NCBI GenBank assembly: GCA_002440825.1
Contig: DJVH01000083.1
Span: forward strand, 1 to 27,021
Reading direction: 5' to 3'
From: Bacteriovoracaceae bacterium UBA6261
Lineage (GTDB): Bacteria; Bdellovibrionota; Bacteriovoracia; Bacteriovoracales; Bacteriovoracaceae
Length of the DNA stretch: 27,021 bases
The notes beneath the pieces were generated by a model that saw only the letters and a list, made by a program, of their open reading frames with translations, ran no database searches and was not told the origin of the DNA. The translations under genes were made by a program, and so were the position numbers. Shown piece by piece: positions 13,902 to 22,518 of the stretch (positions are counted from its first letter, which is position 1; each line of letters opens with the position of its first letter).

Positions 13902-15530
13902 TTACATATTTAAATTAACACCTGCAGGCTTAACAATTGATAAAAGTGATTGGAACGCCTGTGTTACCTGTAAAGCCATCTTCGCGCCGGCCTTAGACTC
14001 TACCTTCTTGATTTCACCGAAGTTGTCGTAAGCCACGTTGATAATCCCTACGTTCTCCATTTCAATTTCAACAGGTTTCCCCATTGAGTTGTATTTGAAA
14101 GAAAGAGTACGGCGAGATTTTTCATCGTTTTTTTCCTGGTCAATCATTTTTGTGATTTTTCCAGTGCGGTCATAGATCAAGAGAACTGACTTACCTGCGC
14201 TGTTAACGGCCTTTGAAAGGTTACCAGCTTTGTCGTATTGGAAAGTCGTCCAGCCTTCATTATTTACAACTTTAGTAATCTTGTTGATTTTGTCATCGTA
14301 ATCAAGTTGAACGAATTCACCTTTAGTCGAAGTCTTCTTAGTCAACAATCCTTTGGCATTGTATTCAAAAGTTGTGATGTCTTTTCCACGAGTGATTTTA
14401 AGTGGAAGTGAACAACACTCAGAATAGATCGTTTCTGTTTTTACACCATCAAGTTCAGTTGCAATTCTATAAGTGTATTGCTGGCCATCTGGTTTTGTTT
14501 TGATTTCGTATTCATAACGGCTGACTGACTCTGGTCCATCAACCGGCTTCTTCGTTACTGTTGTCCAGTAGTGGAAGTCTGGGTTCTTTGGATTATTTTC
14601 GTATTTATACTTAGTCGATTCACCGTTTCTTTCGATCACTTCAGTTGCAAATGAGTTTTTGTCGTACTTGATTTGCATTTTTGAATTGTCGATATATCCG
14701 ATTGAAGTCAAGTTGTGGTTGGCATCATAATCATACTTATAGCTGTTGCCACCAACATCACTTGAAGAAATTAAATTTCCCTTTGTATCATAAGCGTAAG
14801 TTGTTTTCTTTTCTGCATCTCTTGCGGCAGATTTAATTTTTCCATCTGGATACCAGTCTAGAAGAATTTGTTTCGCCTGTGTATCTTTGATTGCAGAGAC
14901 AAGTTGTCCCTTGTATTCAAAGAGAATTGCGTATCCATTTTTGTCTGTGATTTTTGTAAGTTTTCCTTCGTTGTCGAAGAAATCTGTACGGCCATCAGAA
15001 TTGCTTCTCTTGTATCCGTCTTTGATTTTTTCAAGAGTCTGGATTCCACGGTCGTTTGAGTAAAGCATTGTACCATCGGCAAGCTTCGTCTCGATGTTGT
15101 ATTTTTTCGAGTACGCCTGGCGAAGTTCTGCATCTCTGTTGAGGTTGTTGATCAAAGCCGTAACTGCAGCTTCACTCATTGGCTCTTTCTTTTTCATTGC
15201 ATCGACGATTTTTTTGGAAGCAGCTTCAACGTTGATTGCTTCTTTCGGTACAAATCTTGTCTGAGCACCAGAACCGTTTTCGATGACAACAACAGAACCG
15301 TCAGCTGAAACAACCAGTTTAGTTTCATAGAGAGATCCCCATCCGAAACCAAACCAACCATTCTCAGTTGATTTTGAGTTATATGTACGTGTCACTTCAA
15401 GATCATGATCGCCACCTGGAACGATGATGTCAGTGTAAGTGATGTAGAAATTTCCGTTCTTCAAATTCACTCCACCAAAAGCCACCACTGGCAAAAGTGA
15501 AAGAGCGATAAGTGATTTTCTAAAACTCAT
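13902..15530 (-). CDS. Secreted YD/RHS-repeat protein
   Basis: A 542-residue exported protein. AAGGA lies 10 nt before the ATG at 15530; a TTG three codons earlier is too close to it. The signal peptide ends near VVAFG. Residues about 20-75 match the N-terminal module of RHS proteins (NGNFYITYTDIIVPGGDHD, TRTYNS, GWFGFGWGSLYE). Then come at least eight YD-type repeats, such as YDTKGNLISSS, YDANHNLTSIG, YDKAGNLSKAVN and YDRTGKITKMID, which form a beta-wrap shell. The RHS hyperconserved core motif (DPxGR-type) and a polymorphic toxin C-terminus are absent; the end is a short hydrophobic stretch. It lies 64 bp after TadB on the same strand, so a surface role linked to the Tad pilus is possible but only inferred. 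Confidence 0.85.
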   Translation of the reverse strand: MSFRKSLIALSLLPVVAFGGVNLKNGNFYITYTDIIVPGGDHDLEVTRTYNSKSTENGWFGFGWGSLYETKLVVSADGSVVVIENGSGAQTRFVPKEAINVEAASKKIVDAMKKKEPMSEAAVTALINNLNRDAELRQAYSKKYNIETKLADGTMLYSNDRGIQTLEKIKDGYKRSNSDGRTDFFDNEGKLTKITDKNGYAILFEYKGQLVSAIKDTQAKQILLDWYPDGKIKSAARDAEKKTTYAYDTKGNLISSSDVGGNSYKYDYDANHNLTSIGYIDNSKMQIKYDKNSFATEVIERNGESTKYKYENNPKNPDFHYWTTVTKKPVDGPESVSRYEYEIKTKPDGQQYTYRIATELDGVKTETIYSECCSLPLKITRGKDITTFEYNAKGLLTKKTSTKGEFVQLDYDDKINKITKVVNNEGWTTFQYDKAGNLSKAVNSAGKSVLLIYDRTGKITKMIDQEKNDEKSRRTLSFKYNSMGKPVEIEMENVGIINVAYDNFGEIKKVESKAGAKMALQVTQAFQSLLSIVKPAGVNLNM

Positions 15531-15594
15531 AAACTTCAAGTCCTTGTTAAATAAAAAAATCCGTTTTCTATTTCGGTCGTTTGGGCCAATCCCT

Positions 15595-16485
15595 TTAAAT
15601 TTTAATTTTTACAATCTTCATTATAATGTAAATACCGGCTAAATCGAAAAGAACTGCAAAAAACAGCATGATGAAACCAATGACAGTCGTAAATAGTGGA
15701 GTCATCGAGGATGGATCTTGTAGAAAATAGATCAATCCCAGAGCGTAAGGCATGGCCCCAATGACCATTCCCTGGAACATTCCCTGCGCAGTATAAGTGT
15801 CAATTTTCTGTTGCAGTCTGACCCGCTCACGAATGACGTCCACAATAGTGTCAAAAGTTTCGGCAAGATTACCACCTGTTTCGCGTAAAATATTGACACT
15901 CGAAACGAACATATCGTTATCTTCTGTCGGCACTCTTTTTGCCAGATTTTCGAAGCATTCTTCGAGAGGCATACCAATTCTGTTCTGCTGAAGAATAATA
16001 TTAAACTCCTGCGAAATAGGCGCTGGCATTTCATCCACAATCATTCCTATCGCCTGTGGAACAGACAAGCCTGCGCGGATACCGTTTGAAAGCAACTGAA
16101 GTGCATCTACCATTTGTCCCGAATAAGCCTTTATTCTTTTTTCTACTAGAAAATCTACGATCATTCTCGGTGCTTTAAATCCAATAAAAGCAAGAATACT
16201 TCCGACGATAATTCCTATGAGCCATTTGCCGAAAAGACCAAGCAAAAGAAACATGAATGCACCGATCCCCACAGAGGCAGCAAGCAAAATATAGGTCACC
16301 TTATCCTGGGGAATATCAATAAAAAGAAACTCGAGTTTCTCCATGATATAGGTTCTTGTTCCATACGTTTGATGTTCGACCCAATCAAAAATATTCAGTG
16401 AATACTTGTAGCTTAAAGCGAATACAAGACCGCCCACCACGAAGATGAGTCCCTTGAGTCCGACTAAGCTTATAAAAATACTCAC
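15595..16485 (-). CDS. tadB: Tad pilus inner-membrane platform protein TadB
   Basis: A 296-residue type II secretion F-domain protein. Hydrophobic segments lie near residues 3-25, 62-84 and 87-105, with two more at the C-terminus (about 238-256 and 264-290). The cytoplasmic F domain reads MVDALQLLSNGIRAGLSVPQA and ETGGNLAETFDTI, typical of TadB. It anchors the pilus motor in the inner membrane. The start is GTG at 16485 with AGGAG 9 nt upstream, placed 12 bp after the CpaE-CpaF gene. TadB is normally followed by a second F-domain protein, TadC. Here the next gene is the YD-repeat gene, so TadC is absent or elsewhere. Confidence 0.9.
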   Translation of the reverse strand: MSIFISLVGLKGLIFVVGGLVFALSYKYSLNIFDWVEHQTYGTRTYIMEKLEFLFIDIPQDKVTYILLAASVGIGAFMFLLLGLFGKWLIGIIVGSILAFIGFKAPRMIVDFLVEKRIKAYSGQMVDALQLLSNGIRAGLSVPQAIGMIVDEMPAPISQEFNIILQQNRIGMPLEECFENLAKRVPTEDNDMFVSSVNILRETGGNLAETFDTIVDVIRERVRLQQKIDTYTAQGMFQGMVIGAMPYALGLIYFLQDPSSMTPLFTTVIGFIMLFFAVLFDLAGIYIIMKIVKIKI

Positions 16486-16497
16486 TCTATTTCACTC

Positions 16498-18750
16498 CTA
16501 TTTCTTCACCGGTGGTTTAGCTCCCCCCGCTGCTCCTGCTGCTGCCGGCGCTGTTGATGTTCCTGCCGGTTTTGCTCCCGGGGTTGCCGGTGCTGCTGCA
16601 CTTGGAGTCGGTGGAACTGGAGTTGCTGGTGCAGCTTGAGGCGGTCTATTCGAGAAAATTCCACGAGGAACGTTGTAACCTTTTCTTTCGAGTACCTCGA
16701 TAAACTTCGGAATAAATCCCGTTGCCTGGAATTCGCCGAGAATTTTTCCGTTCTTATCAATTTCTTTTTGAATGAACAGGAAAATATCCTGAAGAATAAC
16801 AGTGTCTCCCTGCATTCCTCCGATCTCCGTAATGTACATAACTCTTCTTGAACCATCATCCAGACGAGATTGCTGAATGATCATGTGAACGGCGTTGGCA
16901 ATCATTTCCTTAATCGCCCTTGGAGAAATTGATGTTCCGGCATATTGAACCAGAGTTTCAAGACGGCCGATACATTCGCGCGGATTGTTTGAGTGAACAG
17001 TTGTCATTGAACCGTCGTGACCTGTCCCCATCGCTTGCAACATATCCAAAGTTTCACCACCACGACACTCACCTACGACAATTCGGTCAGGGCGCATACG
17101 AAGTGTTTGTTTTACAAGACAGCGAATATCAATCGCGCCATCACCTTCAAGTGAAGGAGGGCGAGTTTCAAGGCGAACAATATGTTCCTGAGGAAAGTTC
17201 AATTCCGCGGAGTCTTCACATGTAATGATACGTTCGTTAGATTGAATGAAACCACCAAGAACGTTGATCAAAGTTGTTTTACCTGAACCAGTACCACCAG
17301 AAACGATGATATTTCTGTGAGCTTCCACGGCGATACGAAGGAAGTCGGCCATGTTTTCAGTCATGGAACCGTACTTTACCAGATCCTTATAAGTAAGACG
17401 TTTCTCAGGAAATTTACGGATGGTAATTGTACAACCATCAATTGATGAAGGAGGAATAATAGCGTGAACGCGGGATCCGTCTTTTAAGCGCGCATCAACG
17501 TATGGTGTTTTTTCATCGATACGACGTCCGATTGGCGCAACGATTCTTTCAATGACGTTCAACACCTGTCTGTCATTGGTAAAAACAACATCAGACAACT
17601 TAATCTTACCACCTTGTTCGTAGTAAATTTTATAAGGGCCAACGACCATGACTTCAGAGACCGTTTTATCTCGCAACAGATCTTCCAAAGGACCAAGCCC
17701 TAAAGCTTCATCCAGAATTTCTTTAACGATCTGATTCATGTCATCGCGCGAATTCAATATTCCTTTTGTATCTTCTTTACCAAGTAAATCGACGACAACT
17801 TTTTTAGTCTGCTCTTTTAAAATGATCTGAGCTTTCGGATCATTGTCATCCGCCTTCTTCAAGTCCATTTCTTCAACGAGTGCCTTATGAATGCGCGATT
17901 TCAATTCAGTCCACGGACTCTTTCCATTTTTAACGGTAGAGCCATCAGCGTTCTTAGGTTCTTCCTTTTTCGCTCCCGCATCCGTTGGCTTAGTAAGTCT
18001 TTCGAGAGTTTTGAGAACGTTTTTCTCGTTGAGCCGTCTGACGGTATCAATAATTCCTTTCGCAAAAGGACTGCTTTTTGCCACCAGCATGACTGGTTTC
18101 TTCTGGTTAAGAGCGAGTATACAGTTCTGATCATCTTTAGGAATGGCCGAGAAAACCGGCTTTCCTATAGTCTTGGCGATGACGTCATTTGTAACAGGAT
18201 GGCCTTGCTGAGCCTGATTCACCACAAATTGAATCATGTCTTTTGGAAACATCATTGTCACAAGGTCAGAGTAAAGTCTCTTTGTCTGATTGAGAGCAAG
18301 AATGTCCGGCGTACAGACAACAAGAATTAACGTTGAAAATTCCAGAGCCTTAATTGCCAGAGGAGTTAATTCATTTCCGGCATCAATAATCGTGACCGGA
18401 TAAATATTTGTCACTGCTTTTAATGTGCGTCCAAGAGCTTCTACTTCAATACTGTTTGAAGCAGCTGTTTCGTTCGGCATACCGATATAAAAGACATTCT
18501 GATTCATGTTTGCAAATTGCAAAATGGAATTCGGATCAATCGCTCCTTTGAAGTCAGCAAGCTCTTTTAAGTTTTTCTTTCCTTTCATCCCGGTGATGAA
18601 ATCCTGATCTCCACTGGCCTTCTGATCGAAATCGAGAAGAAGAGTTTTCACTTTTCCTTCGATTGCGTAGGCAAAGGCAAGGTTGGCTGCAACTTGGGAT
18701 TTCCCAAGCCCGCCCTTACCACCGATAACTGAAATTATGTGTCCGGCCAT
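16498..18750 (-). CDS. Fused CpaE (MinD-like) and CpaF pilus ATPase
   Basis: A 750-residue single reading frame joining two proteins normally separate in Tad loci. Residues 1 to about 245 form a ParA/MinD-type localisation ATPase with deviant Walker A GGKGGLGKS (10-18), LLLDFDQKASGD and the IIDAGNEL segment, lacking the receiver domain seen in many CpaE proteins. A charged linker (about 250-285) follows. Residues about 285-695 form the secretion ATPase CpaF: Walker A GGTGSGKT (485-492), Asp box CEDSAEL, Walker B RIVVGECRG (556-564) and His box GHDGSMTTVHSNNP (577-590). The last 50 residues are a low-complexity Ala/Pro/Gly tail. AGGAG lies 9 nt before the ATG, 2 bp after cpaC. The hexameric motor would thus carry six MinD domains. 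Confidence 0.93.
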   Translation of the reverse strand: MAGHIISVIGGKGGLGKSQVAANLAFAYAIEGKVKTLLLDFDQKASGDQDFITGMKGKKNLKELADFKGAIDPNSILQFANMNQNVFYIGMPNETAASNSIEVEALGRTLKAVTNIYPVTIIDAGNELTPLAIKALEFSTLILVVCTPDILALNQTKRLYSDLVTMMFPKDMIQFVVNQAQQGHPVTNDVIAKTIGKPVFSAIPKDDQNCILALNQKKPVMLVAKSSPFAKGIIDTVRRLNEKNVLKTLERLTKPTDAGAKKEEPKNADGSTVKNGKSPWTELKSRIHKALVEEMDLKKADDNDPKAQIILKEQTKKVVVDLLGKEDTKGILNSRDDMNQIVKEILDEALGLGPLEDLLRDKTVSEVMVVGPYKIYYEQGGKIKLSDVVFTNDRQVLNVIERIVAPIGRRIDEKTPYVDARLKDGSRVHAIIPPSSIDGCTITIRKFPEKRLTYKDLVKYGSMTENMADFLRIAVEAHRNIIVSGGTGSGKTTLINVLGGFIQSNERIITCEDSAELNFPQEHIVRLETRPPSLEGDGAIDIRCLVKQTLRMRPDRIVVGECRGGETLDMLQAMGTGHDGSMTTVHSNNPRECIGRLETLVQYAGTSISPRAIKEMIANAVHMIIQQSRLDDGSRRVMYITEIGGMQGDTVILQDIFLFIQKEIDKNGKILGEFQATGFIPKFIEVLERKGYNVPRGIFSNRPPQAAPATPVPPTPSAAAPATPGAKPAGTSTAPAAAGAAGGAKPPVKK

Positions 18751-18752
18751 AT

Positions 18753-20237
18753 TTATCGGCTCCTTTTTCTGAACTTCTTTTCAATATCAGCTGATCCTGT
18801 TGATGCTGATTCAATCACCTCTGGGGTGATGAAAATGACAAACTGTGATCTCTGAGTTGAATATTTTTTTGACTTGATAAAATTAAACAATGGACTTGAG
18901 TTCTCTGAAGTCACTTTGTCTCCATCCTTATCGAAATCTGTTGATGTAGAATTAATAGCAACACCACCAACGGCTGCTGATTCCTGCGACTTTAAAACAA
19001 TAGTTGAGTTAATCTGGTTTTCAAGTTTTCTTGGAGGACTGTCAGCTGAGGCTGAAGAAACTTTGATTGAAACAACAAGATTGATTTTTTCTTCCTGAAG
19101 CATACTTGGAGTAATCCCCATGTCGAAACCAGCAGTCGTCAAACCGGACTTCGCATTGTCACCTGTTCCGATCTGATAAGGAATTTCTGTCGTCTTTGAA
19201 ATTTTCCCCTGTACGTTTTCACGAACAATAACAACACCTGATTGAACAACGCGGGCGTGGCCTGCGCTCTTTGCTGAATTTAATTTAGGAAATAAATGTG
19301 AAATAGTTGCAGATAACGTTCCATTTGAGGAGGTGGTCACGCCCCCGCTTGAACTTTTTCCAACGCCAATTGATCCTCCATCGCCACTCATAAAAGGAGT
19401 CCATGTGAAAGAAAACAATCGATCGTATCCTTTGGTCAATTCCACGAACTGCGCAGTCAGCTTGAATAACTTAGGCAATGGTTCCGGTTTGGGCTTGGAA
19501 TTTATGGTAAGCAAATTTTCAAACGGAGGTTTTTTGGTCGACTGAACAGCATCTGTTCTTCTCGCAAGGTTTTGGATCTGATCAGGTAGGTAAGCACGCG
19601 CAATCTGCTCTGCCTTATCACTTTCTTCTTTTGAACCGACGACACCTTCTATCCAGAAGCTTCCGTTTACAACACGAACAGTGACATCTTTCAGGTTACT
19701 CTTCTGCATTTCTTCCTGCATTTTTCTGGCGATGACCAGCTGAGTTTGAGGAGAAAGTTCAACCAGCCTCAAAACATCCTGGTACTGATCGAGAATAACA
19801 ACAACTTTTCCGATATCACTCGGAACAACAATCTGACCGCCGACAAAAACTTTATCGCCTTTAATACCTATTTCCAGACCTTCGACGTCGCTCAATAATT
19901 CTTTCAGCTGAACAACAACTTTTGATTGGTCGGAAGCTGTCACCTTAACCAGGTAGCGGGCACGAATATCGCCAGCAGTGTCCCTTAAAGTCAGAGTAGT
20001 CTCACCTGCTTTCACACCGGTCAGAAGAATTTCTTTTTTTGAAGGAACAATCTGATAAGTCGCAAGATTTTCATTGGCCAATTTAACAACTGTGTTTGGA
20101 ACAAAGTCCAGCTTGATAATTTTTTCAAGACCGACGACAACATCGATTTCTTTTAAAGTGTCAGCGTTTTCATCCTGAGCTTGCACCAGAAAAGAAAATA
20201 GAAAAAAGAATATGAGGAAAAGCTTATTGACCGCCAT
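18753..20237 (-). CDS. cpaC: Tad pilus outer-membrane secretin CpaC
   Basis: A 494-residue secretin forming the outer-membrane gate for the Flp pilus. The ATG at 20237 begins a signal peptide, MAVNKLFLIFFFLFSFLVQA, cut before QDENA; it overlaps the cpaB end by 14 nt. An upstream in-frame ATG lies deeper in cpaB and adds a non-signal extension, so it is rejected. Residues about 30-105 match the N-terminal pilus/secretin domain. A BON-like domain covers about 183-218 (VRVVNGSFWIEGVVGS). The secretin domain runs from about 255 to 475 and ends FVIFITPEVI. An acidic loop DFDKDGD (434-440) resembles a calcium-binding DxDxDG motif. No lipoprotein pilotin gene is seen nearby. Confidence 0.9.
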   Translation of the reverse strand: MAVNKLFLIFFFLFSFLVQAQDENADTLKEIDVVVGLEKIIKLDFVPNTVVKLANENLATYQIVPSKKEILLTGVKAGETTLTLRDTAGDIRARYLVKVTASDQSKVVVQLKELLSDVEGLEIGIKGDKVFVGGQIVVPSDIGKVVVILDQYQDVLRLVELSPQTQLVIARKMQEEMQKSNLKDVTVRVVNGSFWIEGVVGSKEESDKAEQIARAYLPDQIQNLARRTDAVQSTKKPPFENLLTINSKPKPEPLPKLFKLTAQFVELTKGYDRLFSFTWTPFMSGDGGSIGVGKSSSGGVTTSSNGTLSATISHLFPKLNSAKSAGHARVVQSGVVIVRENVQGKISKTTEIPYQIGTGDNAKSGLTTAGFDMGITPSMLQEEKINLVVSIKVSSASADSPPRKLENQINSTIVLKSQESAAVGGVAINSTSTDFDKDGDKVTSENSSPLFNFIKSKKYSTQRSQFVIFITPEVIESASTGSADIEKKFRKRSR

Positions 20238-21051
20238 TCTTATTCTCTTTAGCATTCTTTTCTGCGAAATAAACTTTTGCTTCGGAAGCGTCTTCACCTA
20301 GAACATCGTAAATCTGAGTTGCTTTCAGACGAACAGGTTCTTTATCCGCATTGTTTCTCAAAGCAAGTGAAAGGTTTCCACCGCCATACGATTGAATGAA
20401 TGCCAGTTTTTGTACATCGTACGGATCGAGCTCGAGCGTAATTGTGTTGTAAGTTGTATACGTATTGAGGTTCATTGTACGAATAACTTTTGGAGTCTCC
20501 ACGCCATAAATGGGAATGGAGTTCGTCATACTCATACCGGTAGAAAGAACCAGAACGTCCTGTAGAATGGTTCTTGTTTTTTGCAAATCTCTTCGCGACC
20601 CTTGAGAAATATCGAGAGCGGCGAGAACATCAACTCGATCTCCCGGTTTGATCAAACGGCCGACGGCATCCCGTTCAGTAATGTTGATGGCAACGGCGCG
20701 CTTTCCAACTGAAACTTGTCGAGACAAACCAGTTTTGATTCCGGGATAAGTTACACGCGGCTTTGTAATCTGTTCGCCTTTAATAATTGGAACGGTCGCA
20801 ATTGTATTTTCCAGTTCTTTAATTGATTTGAAGTGACCAGGAGAAAGAAAATTTTCCGGAACAGTTTTGATTTCAATTTTAGAGTCATCAATCAGATCTA
20901 ATTCCTGGATATCAACTTTTGCCACAACAACAGAACTTTGAATCCCGTATTGTTTTATCATCGCTGCTTTTTGATCATCGATATACGTGTACACCATCAT
21001 CATGGCAAAGCCTGCGATAACGAGGGCCAGAGTCAGTGCGCGTGTGTTCAT
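20224..21051 (-). CDS. cpaB: Tad pilus assembly protein CpaB
   Basis: A 275-residue periplasmic protein with an N-terminal membrane anchor (ALTLALVIAGFAMMMVYTYI). A SAF domain lies at about 41-100 (VVVAKVDIQELDLIDDSKI, KGEQITKPRV). The RcpC/CpaB domain contains GKRAVAINITERDAVGRL and KPGDRVDVLAAL, the latter a family hallmark. CpaB works with the CpaC secretin in the outer-membrane part of the pilus machine, and the two genes overlap. A weak GG-rich site precedes the ATG. An 80-bp gap separates it from the TadE-like gene upstream; that gap shows no convincing terminator. Confidence 0.93.
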   Translation of the reverse strand: MNTRALTLALVIAGFAMMMVYTYIDDQKAAMIKQYGIQSSVVVAKVDIQELDLIDDSKIEIKTVPENFLSPGHFKSIKELENTIATVPIIKGEQITKPRVTYPGIKTGLSRQVSVGKRAVAINITERDAVGRLIKPGDRVDVLAALDISQGSRRDLQKTRTILQDVLVLSTGMSMTNSIPIYGVETPKVIRTMNLNTYTTYNTITLELDPYDVQKLAFIQSYGGGNLSLALRNNADKEPVRLKATQIYDVLGEDASEAKVYFAEKNAKENKNGGQ

Positions 21052-21131
21052 TTTTTTCCAACCTGTTTAAATAACTAGCTTTTTAATTTTAGCAAACTTT
21101 GGACTGAATTAGGGGAAGCGGAAGATTTTGA

Positions 21132-21656
21132 CTAGTTGCTGGTGCGGTTTTCACAGCTGGTTTTTCCATCGGCCTGAACGCTTGGATGAATATAGAACTG
21201 ACCTTTTGAGTCAGCTATGTAGGTTGGACCGCAAACGCCATAGTAAGTAAAAATACGAACGAAATGACTTGAACCTACTTCTTCTCTTTCACCGCTGTTA
21301 CAGTCTTCGTTTGAACCGTTTTGAAGAAGAGAAGAAAATTTAAAGCACGTTCCATACGCTTCTTTTTTTGAACCTTCAAAATGATCTGACCAACCAAAAG
21401 CGTTGAAACCGATTTTTTTTAAACCCAAGTCTCTTAAGTGAACGACTTCCGGCATTGAATTCACATAAGAATTATTTTTAAGCGAGATATAGTAATAACC
21501 TCTTACCGCTTTCTGCTGATTAATCGAACCGCTGATTGAATTTCCGGCGCTGTAGTAAATAGTGTAGAGAAATAATAAGAAAGGGATGAAGAGAATCATC
21601 TCGAAAATCGCCTGACCTTTTTCATTTGATAAAGATTGTTGAAACTTATTCATCAT
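21132..21656 (-). CDS. TadE-like pseudopilin with four cysteines
   Basis: A 174-residue protein with a class III prepilin-like start: EKGQAIFEMIL followed by a hydrophobic stretch of about 18 residues. Processing would be after Gly, leaving Gln at +1 and Glu at +5. The C-terminal domain is extracytoplasmic with four Cys (GTCFKF, EDCNSG, GVCGPT, TSCENR), likely two disulfides. The ATG at 21656 overlaps the previous stop (TGATG); a second ATG one codon later is equally possible. It fits a TadE/TadF minor pilin of the Tad system, but the body is not recognised from sequence alone. Confidence 0.82.
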   Translation of the reverse strand: MMNKFQQSLSNEKGQAIFEMILFIPFLLFLYTIYYSAGNSISGSINQQKAVRGYYYISLKNNSYVNSMPEVVHLRDLGLKKIGFNAFGWSDHFEGSKKEAYGTCFKFSSLLQNGSNEDCNSGEREEVGSSHFVRIFTYYGVCGPTYIADSKGQFYIHPSVQADGKTSCENRTSN

Positions 21657-22171
21657 CAACCACCGTTATCATCCAAAGTCGCGTGTACTTCGCAACTATT
21701 GCCCACAAGCATTTTGATAGCGTTGCAGGTCTGAGCATACGTCTCTGGTCTTGAAGGCTCCCTTCCCAAAAAAGATTCCGCTCTGAATTTCATGGGATCT
21801 TTTCCGCCGACAAAGCCCTGGGAGAAAATTTGTGTGAATTCTACATAAAGCCCGACAAAGGCCGGATACTTGACCGAGCTGGCATTATTTTCTTTTAACT
21901 CTCCATCAAAGCCAAGAATCAAAACTTCCGGTAAATTTTTTTTAAAGACAAACTGAGCAAGTTCGAAAGCATTTTTATCACGGCCTTCTACTGTCTGTTG
22001 CGTTTCTGAATCACCCACCAGATATGCTCGTGAAGCCATATAAACCGCATGATGAACCATGTAACCATTTGTGTAATTGGTTGCCATTTTCAAGAAAAGA
22101 AAGATAAACCCAACGGCAGCTGTAAACGTGAGAATGAATTCAATGGTAGATTGGCCTTTATTATTTTTCAT
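21656..22171 (-). CDS. TadE-like pseudopilin
   Basis: A 171-residue protein beginning MKNNKGQSTIEFILTF, a short leader with the prepilin site G/QSTIEF and a hydrophobic helix after it. The rest is a soluble domain with two Cys near the end (TCNAIKMLVGNSC). It overlaps its neighbours on both sides by TGATG-type junctions, showing translational coupling. It is probably a minor pilin that primes pilus assembly, processed by the prepilin peptidase encoded two genes upstream. Confidence 0.83.
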   Translation of the reverse strand: MKNNKGQSTIEFILTFTAAVGFIFLFLKMATNYTNGYMVHHAVYMASRAYLVGDSETQQTVEGRDKNAFELAQFVFKKNLPEVLILGFDGELKENNASSVKYPAFVGLYVEFTQIFSQGFVGGKDPMKFRAESFLGREPSRPETYAQTCNAIKMLVGNSCEVHATLDDNGG

Positions 22172-22518
22172 CAGTTTGGGTATGGCAGATCATCAGCGAA
22201 AAATCGCGATGCTCCTGTTTTAGGATCTATGTAAAGATCGTGTTTACTTGAACCATAATCAAAGCTGGAAGCTTCCTCAAAATTAGTGGCATTATTATAT
22301 TGAATTCCGTAGCGGTAGGAATAACTCATTCCCTTTTTCATGGTGGCGAACATTCCGTCCGTTCCCTTGATAAAGTCTTTGAAACGTTTGTTATTGTAGA
22401 AGGCATAGCCAAGCGAACTCAAGACTGCGAGTAGCAGAATGTATTCAACTAAACTTTGTCCTTTCTGAGTTGCTAGTAACCTAGCACCAATCGATTTTGC
22501 CATCCAAACCACATCCAT
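22171..22518 (-). CDS. Flp-type pilin-like protein with long C-terminal domain
   Basis: A 115-residue protein with the type IVb pilin core KGQSLVEYILLLAVLSSLG: cleavage after Gly, Glu at +5 and Tyr at +6. The C-terminal 75 residues are polar and rich in Tyr, Ser and Asp, unlike the short major pilin. Two in-frame ATGs are possible (22518 and 22503) and neither has a strong ribosome site, so the start is uncertain. The gene overlaps the 3' end of the prepilin peptidase gene by 46 or 31 bp, an unusually long overlap. Minor pilin or tip component is the likely role. Confidence 0.82.
   Translation of the reverse strand: MDVVWMAKSIGARLLATQKGQSLVEYILLLAVLSSLGYAFYNNKRFKDFIKGTDGMFATMKKGMSYSYRYGIQYNNATNFEEASSFDYGSSKHDLYIDPKTGASRFFADDLPYPN

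Noticed and set aside
13902..15530. RHS polymorphic toxin with the downstream small gene as immunity protein
   Set aside because: There is no RHS core motif and no variable toxin domain at the C-terminus, and the small downstream protein has a signal peptide and the SNTSK end shared with unrelated loci.
15540..15594. Sigma-54 promoter upstream of the YD-repeat gene
   Set aside because: A TTGGCC is present but the required GC at the -12 position is missing.
17887..18330. Open frame of 147 codons opposite the CpaE-CpaF gene
   Set aside because: Antisense shadow, with composition unlike the real proteins here and no ribosome site.
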